A stretch of DNA of 62,000 nt from the NCBI RefSeq assembly GCF_000003815.2, contig NC_049979.1, forward strand, positions 25,705,978 to 25,767,977, read 5' to 3'. The position numbers were made by a program, and so were the translations under genes. Source of the DNA: Branchiostoma floridae (taxonomy: Eukaryota > Chordata > Leptocardii > Amphioxiformes > Branchiostomatidae). Below, piece by piece: positions 27,435-39,615 of the stretch. The notes under the pieces were generated by a model that ran no database searches, had not been told where the DNA came from, and was given only the letters and a program-made list of their open reading frames with translations. How positions within the stretch are numbered: the stretch's first letter is position 1; each line of letters begins with the position of its first letter.

Positions 27435-28321
27435 TATCCATCCCGCTATCCTCTCTCCATTCTCCGTTTTCTTTGTAAGTAAATGTGACTTAGATAGACA
27501 CGAGATGTACGACGACATGGTGTTGTCGCGCTCTGTTTACTGACTGAAAAAAAAAACTTTTTTCCATTACACATTTTTTACACGCACAGGTTTTAAGCAA
27601 AGACAATAGGTATCAAAATAAGGCCAAGAAAGTTTACGATTTAGATGTAGTATAGTACGATTTTTTAGAATACAACATGATGCATTTAATTTTTCTGAGC
27701 AACGGTATGCAATAAAAATTGTCATTGTGGTAAAGAGCATTATGTCTCGATCGAGAAAGAGCAAGATTCGGTGTTCTGGGTCGTGTTTGCCATCTGTCTG
27801 TCTGTTTTATTGTTTTTAGTCAGAAATTAAAAATCCTTCACAGCCAGCAGCTGAATTGTGAACAGCCACAGATTCTTTTGAAAATAACAGTGGTCGGTTT
27901 GCATTACAAATAATTCACAGCCAATTAAAGATACACATACGAACGCCAACAGCATGTCGATGTATGAATAGATAACATCATGTTCTAGAAGTTTTCATTC
28001 GGTAACAGAGTCCACCAGTTGTACTCGAGCTTCTAAAAAAACATGTATGTACAAATTACTAGTAGGCAACACTACGTGGTTTTAAACGTTTAAGTATTAG
28101 TTGCATCAAAGGCGTCTGAATTTGTCCTTGTGGCATAGGTCCTCTCTTAAGTGTAGACATGCGTTTACTCTGTTTTAAGCTGATAAATTGTCTTCTAGCA
28201 TAACACACCGGCTCGTTTGTGGGATCATAAACACAATCGTAATTGATGTAATAACAGTCAATTTTGAAGTCACCACTCTGCTATTCGTATAATTATCATG
28301 TCGAGACCGATCGCTAGCTGT
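27435..28321. other. Intergenic, no feature seen
   Basis: AT-rich unique sequence with no domain-bearing frames. Confidence 0.5.
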
Positions 28322-28440
28322 CCAGTCATTTGACCTAACTTTAAACTGAGACTTTCCATGACAGTACATACTAGTAGTGTCTAGTCGTTTGACTTAACTT
28401 TAAACGGAGACATTCAATGACAGCTGTATACTAGTAGAGT
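28322..28440. repeat. Two-copy tandem duplication, period about 59 bp
   Basis: The unit CCAGTCATTTGACCTAACTT ... CATGACAG ... ATACTAGTAG is repeated at 28381 as CTAGTCGTTTGACTTAACTT ... AATGACAG ... ATACTAGTAG. Confidence 0.85.
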
Positions 28441-28879
28441 ACGATCTCGTGTTTAAGATACTTTAGGACTGATAGTGAAGGGAACAGGCGGAAGACTTGT
28501 CGGTGCATTCAATTGTAACCAAAATGTCCCAAAACGGTCTTCTTTGTGTGCTAACGCACTGTCCGCTTTCCTTACCAATCGACCGACCGCGCAATTTGTT
28601 GTGGCACCGTATTTTACAATTACGCACGGTGGAAGGAACGGTGATCATCACCACCTGGCTGTGATGGGTCTACTGATGGCCCAAACCTGACAGGTACCTT
28701 GTCGGGCACCCCTCCCCCACCGCGCCGCTGATGGCACGTATCATTCAACCCAGCTTTCACCGCCATTTTACGACATGGATTCCCGGTGAGACACTATGTT
28801 GTACCTCCTGAGCACACGATGCTAGGCAGAATGTTGGAGGAAAAAGAAGCAGCAAGAAAGTCTTCATCACAGGATACCA

Positions 28880-29435
28880 AGGTATATTTGATTTCTTGAT
28901 TGATCTATTTATTTGCACATTTTTAAAACGCCAACATAAAGTAAATTAAAGGAAGCAAGGGGGAGAAAAAAGCCATTTGGCTTGTACATGCTCTTCCCGC
29001 GTCAAATTTACAAATCATAATACAAATTCAACAACTCATAAAGATTTAGTAGATATGAAAAAGTATACATTAAACAGTAAATATAACCCAGTGCATGATA
29101 CCAATTAACAAAATGATAACTTACGAACGAAATCATAATAGTTCAGTAATTGATGACTAAGCAAATATCGGTAGCAAAATAGAAATATAACATCATAAGA
29201 AATGTAACAACTAAAACCGCAAGCAGTATGTAGAAATAGAAAAACAAAGTTGTATGGTCTGATTCAAATTTTTCCAAATTTGCGGGCACCTGAACATCAT
29301 GGAGAACTTTCGTTGTTGCGTTTTTACTTGGATCTGTTTTCGGTTGTTCTGCCGTCTATTTACGTAACTCCTACCCACAGATTCTATCATAGATATTGTA
29401 AACGTGTCTTCTCGCAAAAAAATCACTAAAAACAC
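28880..29435 (-). mobile_element. 5'-truncated LINE: ORF2 C-terminus plus 3' UTR
   Basis: On the minus strand the frame 29435-29211 includes KTQQRKFSMMFRCPQIWKNL. This matches the 'F-x-F-R-G-P-x-L-W-N-x-L' signature near the end of many LINE ORF2 proteins (here Cys and Lys replace the usual Gly and Asn). Downstream, an AT-rich 3' UTR runs to GTGCAAATAAATAGATCAAT near 28900, which supplies an AATAAA signal. The copy lacks endonuclease and RT domains and is inactive. Confidence 0.55.
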
Positions 29436-30251
29436 CTACTCTCGGTACAAACTGCACATGGCTCTAAGATAGTGGCTGTAAGGAGTCCCTTAGTACCGGT
29501 TTGCTTCAAGGTCAAAATATATCCCTTCACTTAACCCTATTTTTGACCTCATGAATGTTTGGATCAGCACAAGCAACGCCACAACAAATCATGCCGTCAA
29601 ATTGTGACATTTTTGCTTTCAAAAATGTTGTTGGAGACTCGATTGGCATATCTATAGAATGATATCAATAGCATTTTAAAATGCAAAATCATGTTTATGT
29701 TTTTTAAAATCAATCCGCATAATTGACTCATATTCAAATCTTTCAAACAATCTAAGAACAAAAGCTTTTTTTTCATAAATCTCTTGTTTCGAGGATTACA
29801 ATCGACGTGGCCTCCTTTTTTTCTCTACCACCAATTACTCTTCTTTCTGGAGGTTTTATCATTTACACCCGTCCGTTTATTTAAGGATTAATCCCACACA
29901 AAGAGTTGTCCGAGATATTAGGGTGTTCTAAATTCCAGCAAAATCGCCGAAATCCGGTGGCCGCAGGCCAGGCTTAGGCCGAGAAGGACGTCTGAAAATA
30001 TACAAAAGGGAAAATTGGGTCGTCAGATTGTAGTTAGTGATAGCGTCCACACTGCCCATTATCTTACGCGGTATTTTGATTGACAAAACAAAAAATGTAA
30101 GCCTCAGAGCACAGTTATGAATAATGATATGACTGAAGCATTGTTTAGACCCCCCCCCCCTAGAATGATGAAATCCTGTGACGGTCTTGTTACTTTACCC
30201 GGAAGAAAAAACAAAACAACTTAACATCTAGTTGTACATCTACATGTATAG
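29436..30251. other. Intergenic, no gene recognised
   Basis: AT-rich with a poly-C run (30151-30160). Nothing codes convincingly. Confidence 0.5.
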
Positions 30252-30463
30252 TACTGTAAACGCAGAAATGTTCGCGGTGGATTAATGTTCGCGGTTTTCG
30301 CGGTGACCACTTCACCGCGAACTTAAAACCACCGCGAACATTTTTCTATTATGGTATTAGACTGCAGTCTATGGTGTTACCGCGAAAATAAAACCACCAC
30401 GAAAAGTCCCTTTTCCCGCTACCGCGAAATTAAATCCCCGCGAACTTAAATGCATTTACAGTA
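30252..30463. mobile_element. TTCGCGG MITE (family C), full copy 1
   Basis: TA-CTGTAAACGCAG starts and TGCATTTACAG-TA ends the element. It contains several GTTCGCGG/CCGCGAAC inverted pairs and the landmark CTGCAGTCTATGG. TA flanks point to a Tc1/mariner-group (possibly pogo) non-autonomous element. It is nearly identical to 55098-55315. Confidence 0.85.
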
Positions 30464-31554
30464 TACCGCCCCTCAAAGCCTATGCTCTTCTTTAAATGTT
30501 ATCAACATGACCTGTCCAGTCAGTCTCTAAGATCTTTTGTCAAAAAAAAAAACTGCCACAACCACAGGGAGTACAACGAGTTGAGTTTGAGTCAGTTGCA
30601 AACATGTAAAATACTACTAGAAATGTTATCTATTCGGTTTAGCTACTATGACTTGTAGAGCCCATTCTGAGTCATCGAGACTTGGTATCGTTATACTTTA
30701 CAAATGTTTCCGATTCTTTGGTAATTTTTGGTTCTTTGGAAATATCATTACTAGTAGTAGAGAGCGATTCACACATCCATTCGAAGTACAGGGAACCAAC
30801 CATGCTTCGGTGTCATGCATAGATGGGTTACCAAAAAGCAAAACACCCGGCAACTGTTTCCAGCAGTGAAATCTAAACATATAAACAAGCAGACAGTAAG
30901 GCCGGATCAGCACCTTCTTTTAATTATGGGGGGAATAACCGAAATCTACTATTTTGGAAAATGATAAGAATATTTGCAAATATTTCTAAAAGTGAAAAAA
31001 ATTACATGCATATTTGAAAACTATTCTAAATATAGAATCTATTCTATTCCTACTTCCAAAATAATGTATCTAAATGAATTCAAATAAATAGAAATTTTCA
31101 TACTAACTTTTTTAAATGTGCAATTATTGTCACTTAAATTTTATTTTACTAAAAATGATTTAAACGAATAGCAGATATTATTCAAAAACCCTTTCGGTGA
31201 CTTGGAATGTACTCTATGTTTTTGGCACTTTCCATAATTCATAAATTACATTTTGAACAGTACCTTTCCTTGTATATATGAAAAATGACGTACAGATTTT
31301 TATTTCAAAATTACGAACCTCTTGCCACTCCTTGCGGAGCTTTATACTTGTATCTGTTCTATATGACACGATCATGGATTTTCATGTCGACAATGACTAT
31401 ATAGCGACAATGCAACCTAAATCAAAACAGTTTCATGTTGTATAATTTTTTGGTTTTCATAAGACTTCCTCTTTGCCAGAGCAACAACTTCCCATTTTCG
31501 ACTTCTTCTGCTGAGCCAATCAAAATGCCTCATGTATTCGATTTTTAGTTCTAA
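30464..31554. other. Intergenic, very AT-rich
   Basis: Low-complexity AT-rich sequence, with runs of aatatttctaaa-like words at about 30940-31180. No gene seen. Confidence 0.5.
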
Positions 31555-31745
31555 AAGGCGCTCTCACCGCGCTACCTCTGCGACCTCAAATTTGACAGAT
31601 CGTTCAACGAATTGTATAGAAAAAAAAAAGAAACTTTTTATGCTTTTTGTGTTTTGCCGTCTTTTCAGTCACACTTTTACATTTTGTGCGATATACTCAG
31701 TATGAAATCGTTACACACAGCTGTTGTAGGTCGCAGTTAGTAATT
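31555..31745. repeat. Dispersed repeat family A, copy
   Basis: It starts GGCGCTCTCACCGCGCTACC and contains CAACGAATTGTATAGAAAAA, CACTTTTACATTTTG and GATATACTCAGTATGAAATC, ending with GGTCGCAGTTAG. The same order is found at 46195-46400 and, reversed and extended, at 38878-39300. Confidence 0.75.
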
Positions 31746-32094
31746 GATATGAAATTGCACTGTATTTCTATAGGATGAATCAACTGTTTAGACAAACATA
31801 TTTTTCTAGTGATGCTTTTTTGTCTTCTCTGCATCATTTAACATAATACTATTTACTGGCATTGAGTTCATTCAACATCTAATTACAATTATTGTTATTT
31901 TATTGCATGGGTGTCCGACTAAGATTACAAATTGGTCACAATCGCGTCTACAGTGTTATATAGCATATAAGCCCTGTCGATATGGCTTATAATCATCCTC
32001 ATCTGGTGTATTTTGCCAGCCAGTAGGTACCCAATGAGTAATGAGGCTGTTTAACGTAGTCGAGGCACCTCCTCGAGCACAGGACCCCCGTTTT

Positions 32095-32470
32095 ACGATA
32101 GATAGATAGATAGATGGTTTATTGCGCAACAATTACATCAGTGACAATGTATGGCAATGTATATACAACAAAAGATACAGTCTAATACTACACATATACG
32201 TTATGTTGCAACAATTTCAGTTACTACAATACTAGCGGAATCTACGATAGGTATTAAAGGGAACTATAACATACATCAGGTTGGGTATTTCTATGCTACT
32301 AGCGACATAATATTTGTCAAAAGTTATCTAGGAATGGTACAGTTTCTTTTTTGCATGGCGTGATAAATGTATTGACCTATGTATATAGATATAGAATCAT
32401 GACATGATAAGAATACATTGAAGGTGTCACCACTTTACGTCCCTCTTCAGGACGACTTCGTGGAATGACC
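32095..32470 (-). mobile_element. LINE/retroposon 3' end (family T) with GATA tail
   Basis: On the minus strand it ends TTGCGCAATAAACC followed by (ATCT)n, the same tail type as at 5585. The preceding 300 bp is probably its 3' UTR, but no ORF2 is left to confirm this. Confidence 0.45.
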
Positions 32471-32673
32471 ATGCTTGGTCCGGCTACATCCGGTCGTCAT
32501 TGGTTGGGGGATGGGTTTGAACCGGATCTGAATATAAATTCATAGATGGATCGCGTATAGGGTGTAGAACAACACTTCTAAAATGTACAAGGCTAGACTG
32601 TATTTACATGACCTGATTGTAATATTGTATTTTGATTGAATGACAACTAGGAGGGGGTACCGGTACAGAAAAT

Positions 32674-32742
32674 TCAGGTCAAGGTCCGGTTCAGGTCCAG
32701 AGGATCAGGTCCAGGTCCGGACCTGAACCTGGACCTGATTCA
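32674..32742. repeat. AGGTCC/AGGTCA half-site cluster with dyad symmetry
   Basis: Seven or so AGGTC[CA] or reversed GGACCT words occur in about 70 bp, including the perfect 12-mer AGGTCCGGACCT and a TCAAGGTC string. They resemble nuclear-receptor half-sites, but a simple 6-bp satellite would look the same. Confidence 0.6.
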
Positions 32743-35700
32743 GTATGTGGAAACTTGTGAATGGACGATACTCAAAACAATGGTCCATTTCGCTACAAAG
32801 AGATCAGTTTTGTGGAGTATTCGACTCCCACTGGTGTTTTAAAATCCTACAAGGCTAACTGCCTCTGTATTATTGACTGTATGTAAAACTTGGTAGGAAT
32901 GACTATAGACTCTACTGTACTTCGTTCTTGTTATTTTCCTCGACCGGTAAGCCCCGAAACGTGTGAATGCATGATCATAAAATCTGTTCATTTTCCAATA
33001 GGTCCAATAAGAACAGCCCACCCCTAATGGCAACACTACTATGATGATGATTATTTCCAATAGTCTGCTCATCTGGACTTGGAACACAAATGGGCCGAAC
33101 GTCAGTGTGGGTGCAAGGGGAAATTGGCGGGGAAAAACGCGAGGATAACGCCATATTTTGTCGCCAAAATCCGGTTATGGATATGAGAAACAAAGAAAAC
33201 CATTGGCTACTCCAAGATATTACGTTATAACTACAATTATTAAAAAATGCAGAGTATAAGATTGAATCGAGAAAAGCATGTGGGAATGGACTACATTTTT
33301 TCACACAAGTTGTCAGCACTCATGCTGAACACTTTGATGAAAGTGTGTCTACTTTCTGAATCATGAGCCATATATTTTGAACTAATGTGTACGCTGTCTA
33401 CTTACATTGCTTCTATTAATATTCGTTACGGCTCTATTCTTTCTTAATTCATAAATGAGAAAACAATGGAAGGTTAAAATATCAATTTAGCCAGGTGGAA
33501 TTCCTTAACCCGGATTTACGGGACGCCAATAAGCAAATAAATAAAAGCGTTGACAATGAGACAAACATTCGTGATTCATTTCTCATTTTTACGGACTCGT
33601 AACGCGCACGAAACGGATGGAGTTCAGCGACATTTACTTCAATAAAAGACGTGAAAATTAAAGCATGTAAAAGATAAAGTTTCTCCCTTTCCAGTGTTAA
33701 AATATACACTTGTAGCTCTTGTACATCGCAGCAAAAGATGAGCATTCAGTGCACTATAAATTGACTGAAGACATGTAGTTCCTCGTATTCTTCTGTTTTT
33801 AGAGGTTCGATCAAATTTGATTTTTTTTGCGTACGAATTTCTTGAGGGCTATAACAGAAACGACGATTCACAAGGGTTTAAAGCAGTATTCTCCGTATAA
33901 GGGCAGCTGACGCGGGTTCGACACATCCACAACTGTATCATCTCTCTTTATTTCCGATATGAAAAGCCCATAAAACATCACACATCAAAGGCATACAGCC
34001 TTCACTTCAGATTTACGCAAATTACATGCACAAATACGTGTAGATAAAGCCAACTACACAGTTTAACCATAGGCGTTGCAAAAGAACTTGTATCTGTAGT
34101 AAGTGTCGGATTTCAACAAACGTTTGAAGATTCACTTATTTGAGGACAGTAAGCTTTTCAAGAAAGAATAACATATCCACCTTCGTCTTGATTCAAAGGC
34201 GTCTGTCAAGTGATAAACAAGCATTAAACTTGCAAATTCATAATGATCCGGAAACAATTATTATTGTATGCGACACGATATTCAGAGAGTTCATGAGTTG
34301 CGCGACAAATAATTGGGCGAGTTACGTCGCAAATATGTTTTTTCAGAGGTAGAGGATAGAAGAAAAACTTGCGATTGATTCAATTATCACGACTGTAAAG
34401 ACTTCTCAGCTGAGCACGTACATAATCATCATCACTCAACCAGAGGGTTCAGGTATGCAGGTACACAAAATAAGGTCACATACTTCAGAGTTTTCAGACT
34501 TACATGCGGATGCTGACGTGACAACCTTGCTCATATGGAAAATACATACAACACATTTCCATACAACATATTTCAAGAATGACTCCAATCATTGTTGTGA
34601 AACCTATCGCAAGACGAGTCAGTGAAAGGGCCCTGATGTTTTAATTTCCCATGCAGAATCCGGCCATACAAACTTTAGGTCTCTCTTCTTGTGAGATTTT
34701 TTTCATGCCGTTGTTGTCGATGATATATAGTGACATGGCTAGTCACATCATTCTATCCTTCAGTGTGTTACGATTTTATATTTCGGGCGTGGAATGTCTG
34801 GAAACCCACGATGCAAAATCATGCAATGGGTAGAAAATGTTTCTCTCAAACGCTTTTTAAACGTTCAGAAGTCTACATTTATCGCATCAGCTGGTACAAA
34901 ATATGTGTGTCCAAGAAATAAAGACTGGTTCATTTTTGGACTTATTTTCTATCTGGAAATTATGGATACACATGTGTTTGGTAGGTTGGTCGATTTGTGG
35001 AGCAACCTTGTTTAGTAGAATCTATTTACTGATATTTACGCAATTTGGATATACATTTAAAGCGTTGCGCTGGTAGAGTGCATTTATATAGCCAGATTTC
35101 ATATTCATAAATCCATTTTGTCGGAAAGATAATATACGATGAGACAACTTATTGACTAAACAAACAAACAAAAAAGACAAAAGACCGTATTTTAGATGAT
35201 CACCAGCGCGAAACTTATAGCACTGTGTATGCATCCTACCAGAAAGATCGACTTAATTACCTATGAAAACTGGACAATGCAAAACAAGGATTTACGTTTG
35301 ACCCAGTTAATCCGCCCATTCGGTCCGCACCTGTCCCTGGTATCGCTTTAATGGGGCCTTAAATCTTGTTAACGCTTGCTTTATGAGTTGTTAATTGTGC
35401 AGGAGCTTTATAGTTAAGACATTTAGTGTGTGTAGACGTACTAATAAAGGATTTAATTATGGCGTTATGACCACGAGAAACAGATGTTCATATCTATACC
35501 GTTACAACACCCCAGCAAGTTTCATTTTTTTTGTACAAACCAAAGCCGAGTGTAGTACTTTCGGTCGAAGAAAGATATTTTCGCAAAAATACATAATCTA
35601 TTTTGTTGGAGAAAGTAAGTTCTGTCGGGGAATTTTTGTGTAAGCTGTTTTCCAAATGTGAGTGCAATTATCTTAGATGACCATTGTGTTGATCGATATA

Positions 35701-36915
35701 CTCCGTCTTATGCGAGACACTAGGAACTTTACGACACCGTAAATTCATACGGAAAGGTTACGTAAATGTCGCAGTGATCAGAAAACTCCGTTACACTAAA
35801 GTCTAGTGGTAGGGTTCTCATAGAAAGAAAAAAATGTTGACAAGCCAAGCTGAGTGACTGACCATGTGTCATTGTTCTCTACACGATTCTATAAATCATA
35901 TTGACCACTGGTCTTTGCAGTGGACACAAAAGGCTCGTAAGCAGGTGTAATTTAAATCAGATGGATAGCAATTAGCACAATAGCCACTCTTTCTAAACGT
36001 TGTACCGCAATGATTTAATGACTTCCTTCTCACTCCTCTCAGACACTTTTCTTTCATTTTACACACAAAGGAGAATAGAAAGTAACCTCTACGAAGAAAG
36101 ACATTGCATCATCTATACACTTTAGTAAACCATGCGCAAAAGTGCGACATATTTATCATGTTAGACTAATGTTGAGGAAATTTCACTCTGTGTCTGGAGT
36201 CGCATGTTTTGACGCATTGAGCTGACAATGTCGGTGTAGAAATGATATGGGCTTATGATAAATGTAGCATTGTGAAAAACATGAGACAATTGTCAATCGT
36301 GGCTGATAATATAAATCACTTTTCAGAGGAAAACTAGTGAATCCTTAGGTGTCTACTATGAGACGAGGGATTCCCTTTCTTTCAGCTTCCCTCGAAAAAA
36401 ACTGCAGACAACACGCCTAGATAAGCTGCTGTTTATTATGTAGCGGCAGGGTATAGCGCCGTCGGGTATGGTCGGAAACGCTCGGTAACGAGTGACGAAC
36501 GAAACCTGGCGACCGTACGACCAAACCCGATCGATTTTTGAGTAAAGAATACGGCTTATATTCTCCCTATACAGACTTTTGTCCGTAATATCTTTTTTTT
36601 TCACAACGATAGCAAAAATGTTCTCTACTATACATACATGGCTACAAAAGTATGAAACTTGTAAAATCTGTCGAACATGTGGTACCCGTTCTTAGGCACG
36701 GGCCGTGTAAGATCTGAGTTTATTTTCGTTTTCTCAACTTGCTTAGTGATATCGTAAAGGATTTCGGTCCTTTATCCTTGCCACAACAAACTCTTCAGCT
36801 CTAAGGGGCTGAGATGGACGATGCTGGCGGCTACATTTTGCTGAAGGGAAACTGCACCTAGGCTAACACAACGCTGTTGACGTGTTTACGTTTAGTTCAT
36901 AAGTTTAGTTTAGTT
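32743..36915. other. Intergenic, no gene recognised
   Basis: About 4 kb of AT-rich sequence. The 114-codon minus-strand frame (32975-33319) and others lack domains. A less AT-rich patch at 35265-35420 holds ACAATG, CACCTGTCC, AGTTAATCC and TTGTTAAC words and could be regulatory. Confidence 0.45.
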
Positions 36916-37061
36916 GTGTCTATTAGTGAAAATTGTGATAGCACCCCTCTATCACATTAATTCACTAGTGAGAGTTAGAAGATTGTGTCTATTACTATTA
37001 GTGAAAAATATGATAGAACCCCTCTATCACATTAATTCACTAATGAGAGTTAAAAAAAGTT
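36916..37061. repeat. Tandem pair of hairpin units
   Basis: Each unit (36916-36984 and 36985-37061) reads GTGTCTATTA...TTAGTGAAAA...GTGATAG, then CCCCTCTATCACATTAATTC and ACTA. TAGTGAAAATTGTGATAG is nearly the reverse complement of CTATCACATTAATTCACTA, so each unit can form a stem of about 17 bp with a short loop. Confidence 0.75.
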
Positions 37062-38877
37062 TAGTTCATACCTCTCTAAAATCTACGGATAGACAAGAAG
37101 ATGAAATTGTCTATAAAAAAATACATACATACAAACGTACATCATAGACCGGAGGTCGGGACCAGGCTAGTACATATTTCACTCTATAGAGCCCTATCTA
37201 ACATTGCTTGTTCTAAGTTATCAAAATTATTATTCCTGACTGTTACATTCTACTCTATATCATTTGTCTGCCTCATAGGTAGTGTGGTAGATATTACTTT
37301 CATCACGGTATTTTGATTTCGAAAGACTGTTAAAGGTACATTAATATGTAAAATTTTGCACCGTGTTTAATGTTTCATAATTGGCCTTCTGGTCCGCTAT
37401 ATCAATATGAAGTTTTACACAGATACTAGACGTAATTTCATACATGGTCTGGAACAATGTATCGTATAACAAGCCACAATCAAAAGTTTAAGTAATAACT
37501 CAAAGTACTCAGGTTTTTCTAGCTTTGATTATGTGGTTATCATGCAATGCTCATGAACTATAAGATTATGATAAAGCTATGTCAATCCGTGCCATGGCGA
37601 AGTTTTTTTTTTTACATTTTTTAATACAATTGCCTATCAATTGCATTCCTTTCGTTAAGATAAATGTCAAACTTACGTTATTTAAGAATTTCTTTCACAC
37701 AACTCATTGTAGTATCGCTTTTTCTACCATGTTATGTCATCTGAAATATTATGGGCGCAGCGAAACGTCTTTCCTATAAGTTAGGAACTAAAGACGGTGT
37801 CCCAGGTGGTACACTGCTCTGCATGATGTCAACAGATAACTCCCTACGTTGTTCCTGAATCTTAAGCGTCCCTTGCACACAACAGCAACAGTAGCTAATG
37901 ATATTTTCATCCGTAAATATTTCTGAAATCTCTGAAGAGTTTCTTTTTTTCTATCACATCAATTATATAGCATGGCCTGTATACTTACCTTTAGTTCCCG
38001 ATCTTTTTCCGTCCCAAATGTATGTATACACGAGTCCCAACAGCTTACCTAGAAATAGATGTGTACTGTAATCTCCTTGCACTCAACCGTATGATTTTAT
38101 TTCGTACGACAGATCCACGACTCTCTCACGAATACAATCCGACTCTTTTCCTGTCGTAAACCTACATCGTATCTGCGAATGTGACAGCTATGAACAGTCC
38201 ATCTGTTTTAGAGGATCATGGAATATTTTCTATGTTTTCCTTGTGGATTTGTGCACATGATATGCCATATAGACAGCTGCATGGACTAACCAATTCTTTC
38301 AACACTTAGTTATTATTTGACGTTGGTAAGAGATAGGGCGACAATATCTGAAACACATGTATGGCATTCATAAAGAATCCACTGTAACTATATACTAATA
38401 CGGGATGTTGTGAACAGCAAGGCTCTGTTCTTAATGTGACGGGATAGAGAGGTGCTTGCATAACTTCGCTTAACGTTGTTTTACAAATTAGGTACCATCT
38501 CTCTCTGTCAGTCATTCTATACAGACTATGGCACAAATTACTGTATATACCGTTACCAATTAACGTTTCCGTATTCCTTGTAAATCTGATGTTTTTTTCT
38601 CAATAATTAAATGTAGTGGAAGTGGCAAATTCTAAAATCAGTTTTTTTTGGCAGTTGTGAATTAAGAACAACTTTTATATCCTACATGATATTCAAATCA
38701 ATGGCATCTAATTAAGAGATTCGAAATTATGACTGAAAACACTGTACTCCTAATTGTTCCATTTGTATTAAAAATGACTTCAAGTAGGAAAAAATTCATG
38801 ACACAAAAGTCCACCAAAATTTCAAATCATACTTTTTCACAAATGAAATTATTTGAACTAGACTTGATGAGACTATG
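37062..38877. other. Intergenic, no feature seen
   Basis: AT-rich, largely unique sequence. No exon, RNA gene or recognised repeat. Confidence 0.5.
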
Positions 38878-39300
38878 ACGAGCGCTCGCTGTGACCCTCA
38901 GTAAGCGCTCATTGAGCTCTTTTGTCGCTCGCTCTGCGCACATCGTTGGATTGCCATCCTCGGTGTTCGAAGGGTGACAGTTTTAAAACGGCTAAAACCT
39001 GTTGCCGAAGCAGTGCTGGCGCCCATGACGCTCCCTATGCGCTCACAGGGCAACCTTGGCGATCTCACAGTGCTCGCTGCGCGCACTGACTTAAGGTCGC
39101 GGAGAGAAAGCGGCCAGACCGACATCCTACTGGAAAGGGACGCGTCACTTCATAATTGGAATATCATGCAAAATGTAAAAATATAACTTAAAAGACAACA
39201 AAACACACAAAGTGTAAAGAGATTCGTTGAAATTCGTTGAGTGCTCTGGCCGTTTAGGTCGCAGCTCTGTCGCAGTCAGGTCGCCTCCCGTATAGTGACT
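38878..39300. repeat. Dispersed repeat family A, long reversed copy
   Basis: Read in reverse, the right part gives CTGCGACCTAAACGG, CTCAACGAATTTCAACGAAT and TTTACATTTTGCATGATAT, matching the copies at 31555 and 46195. The left part is rich in GCGCTC, CGCTCGCT and AGCGCTC words, giving it a GC-rich body. This is the most complete family-A copy in the window. Confidence 0.65.
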
Positions 39301-39580
39301 TGGTGCATATCTGTATGGTAACGTTCAAATCATTTGTTTGATTTGAATAGACGTTTGCCGTGTGGTAGTAGTTGAACGACCACTACTACAATAGGGTACC
39401 CTTAAACTTGTCTGTCACGCCATTATAGATAGCTAGTTGACAAGATTGCAGCTCGTGCGGCCATCACACTTGGTGCGCATATCAAGTCCGTACGAGTTCC
39501 GTATTAACATGTTTCGTATATAGGGTGGGTTCACACGTGCGTATGTATTCAAGTCCATATGAGGCCAGTTTGAATTTTTT

Positions 39581-39615
39581 TAGCCTCTACCAGGCTCCAC
39601 TGGTCACTGGAATGA
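39581..39615. mobile_element. Family-B repeat end
   Basis: TAGCCTCTACCAGGCTCCAC followed by GGTCACTGGAA repeats the terminal arm of the fold-back element at 22084-22252. Confidence 0.55.
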
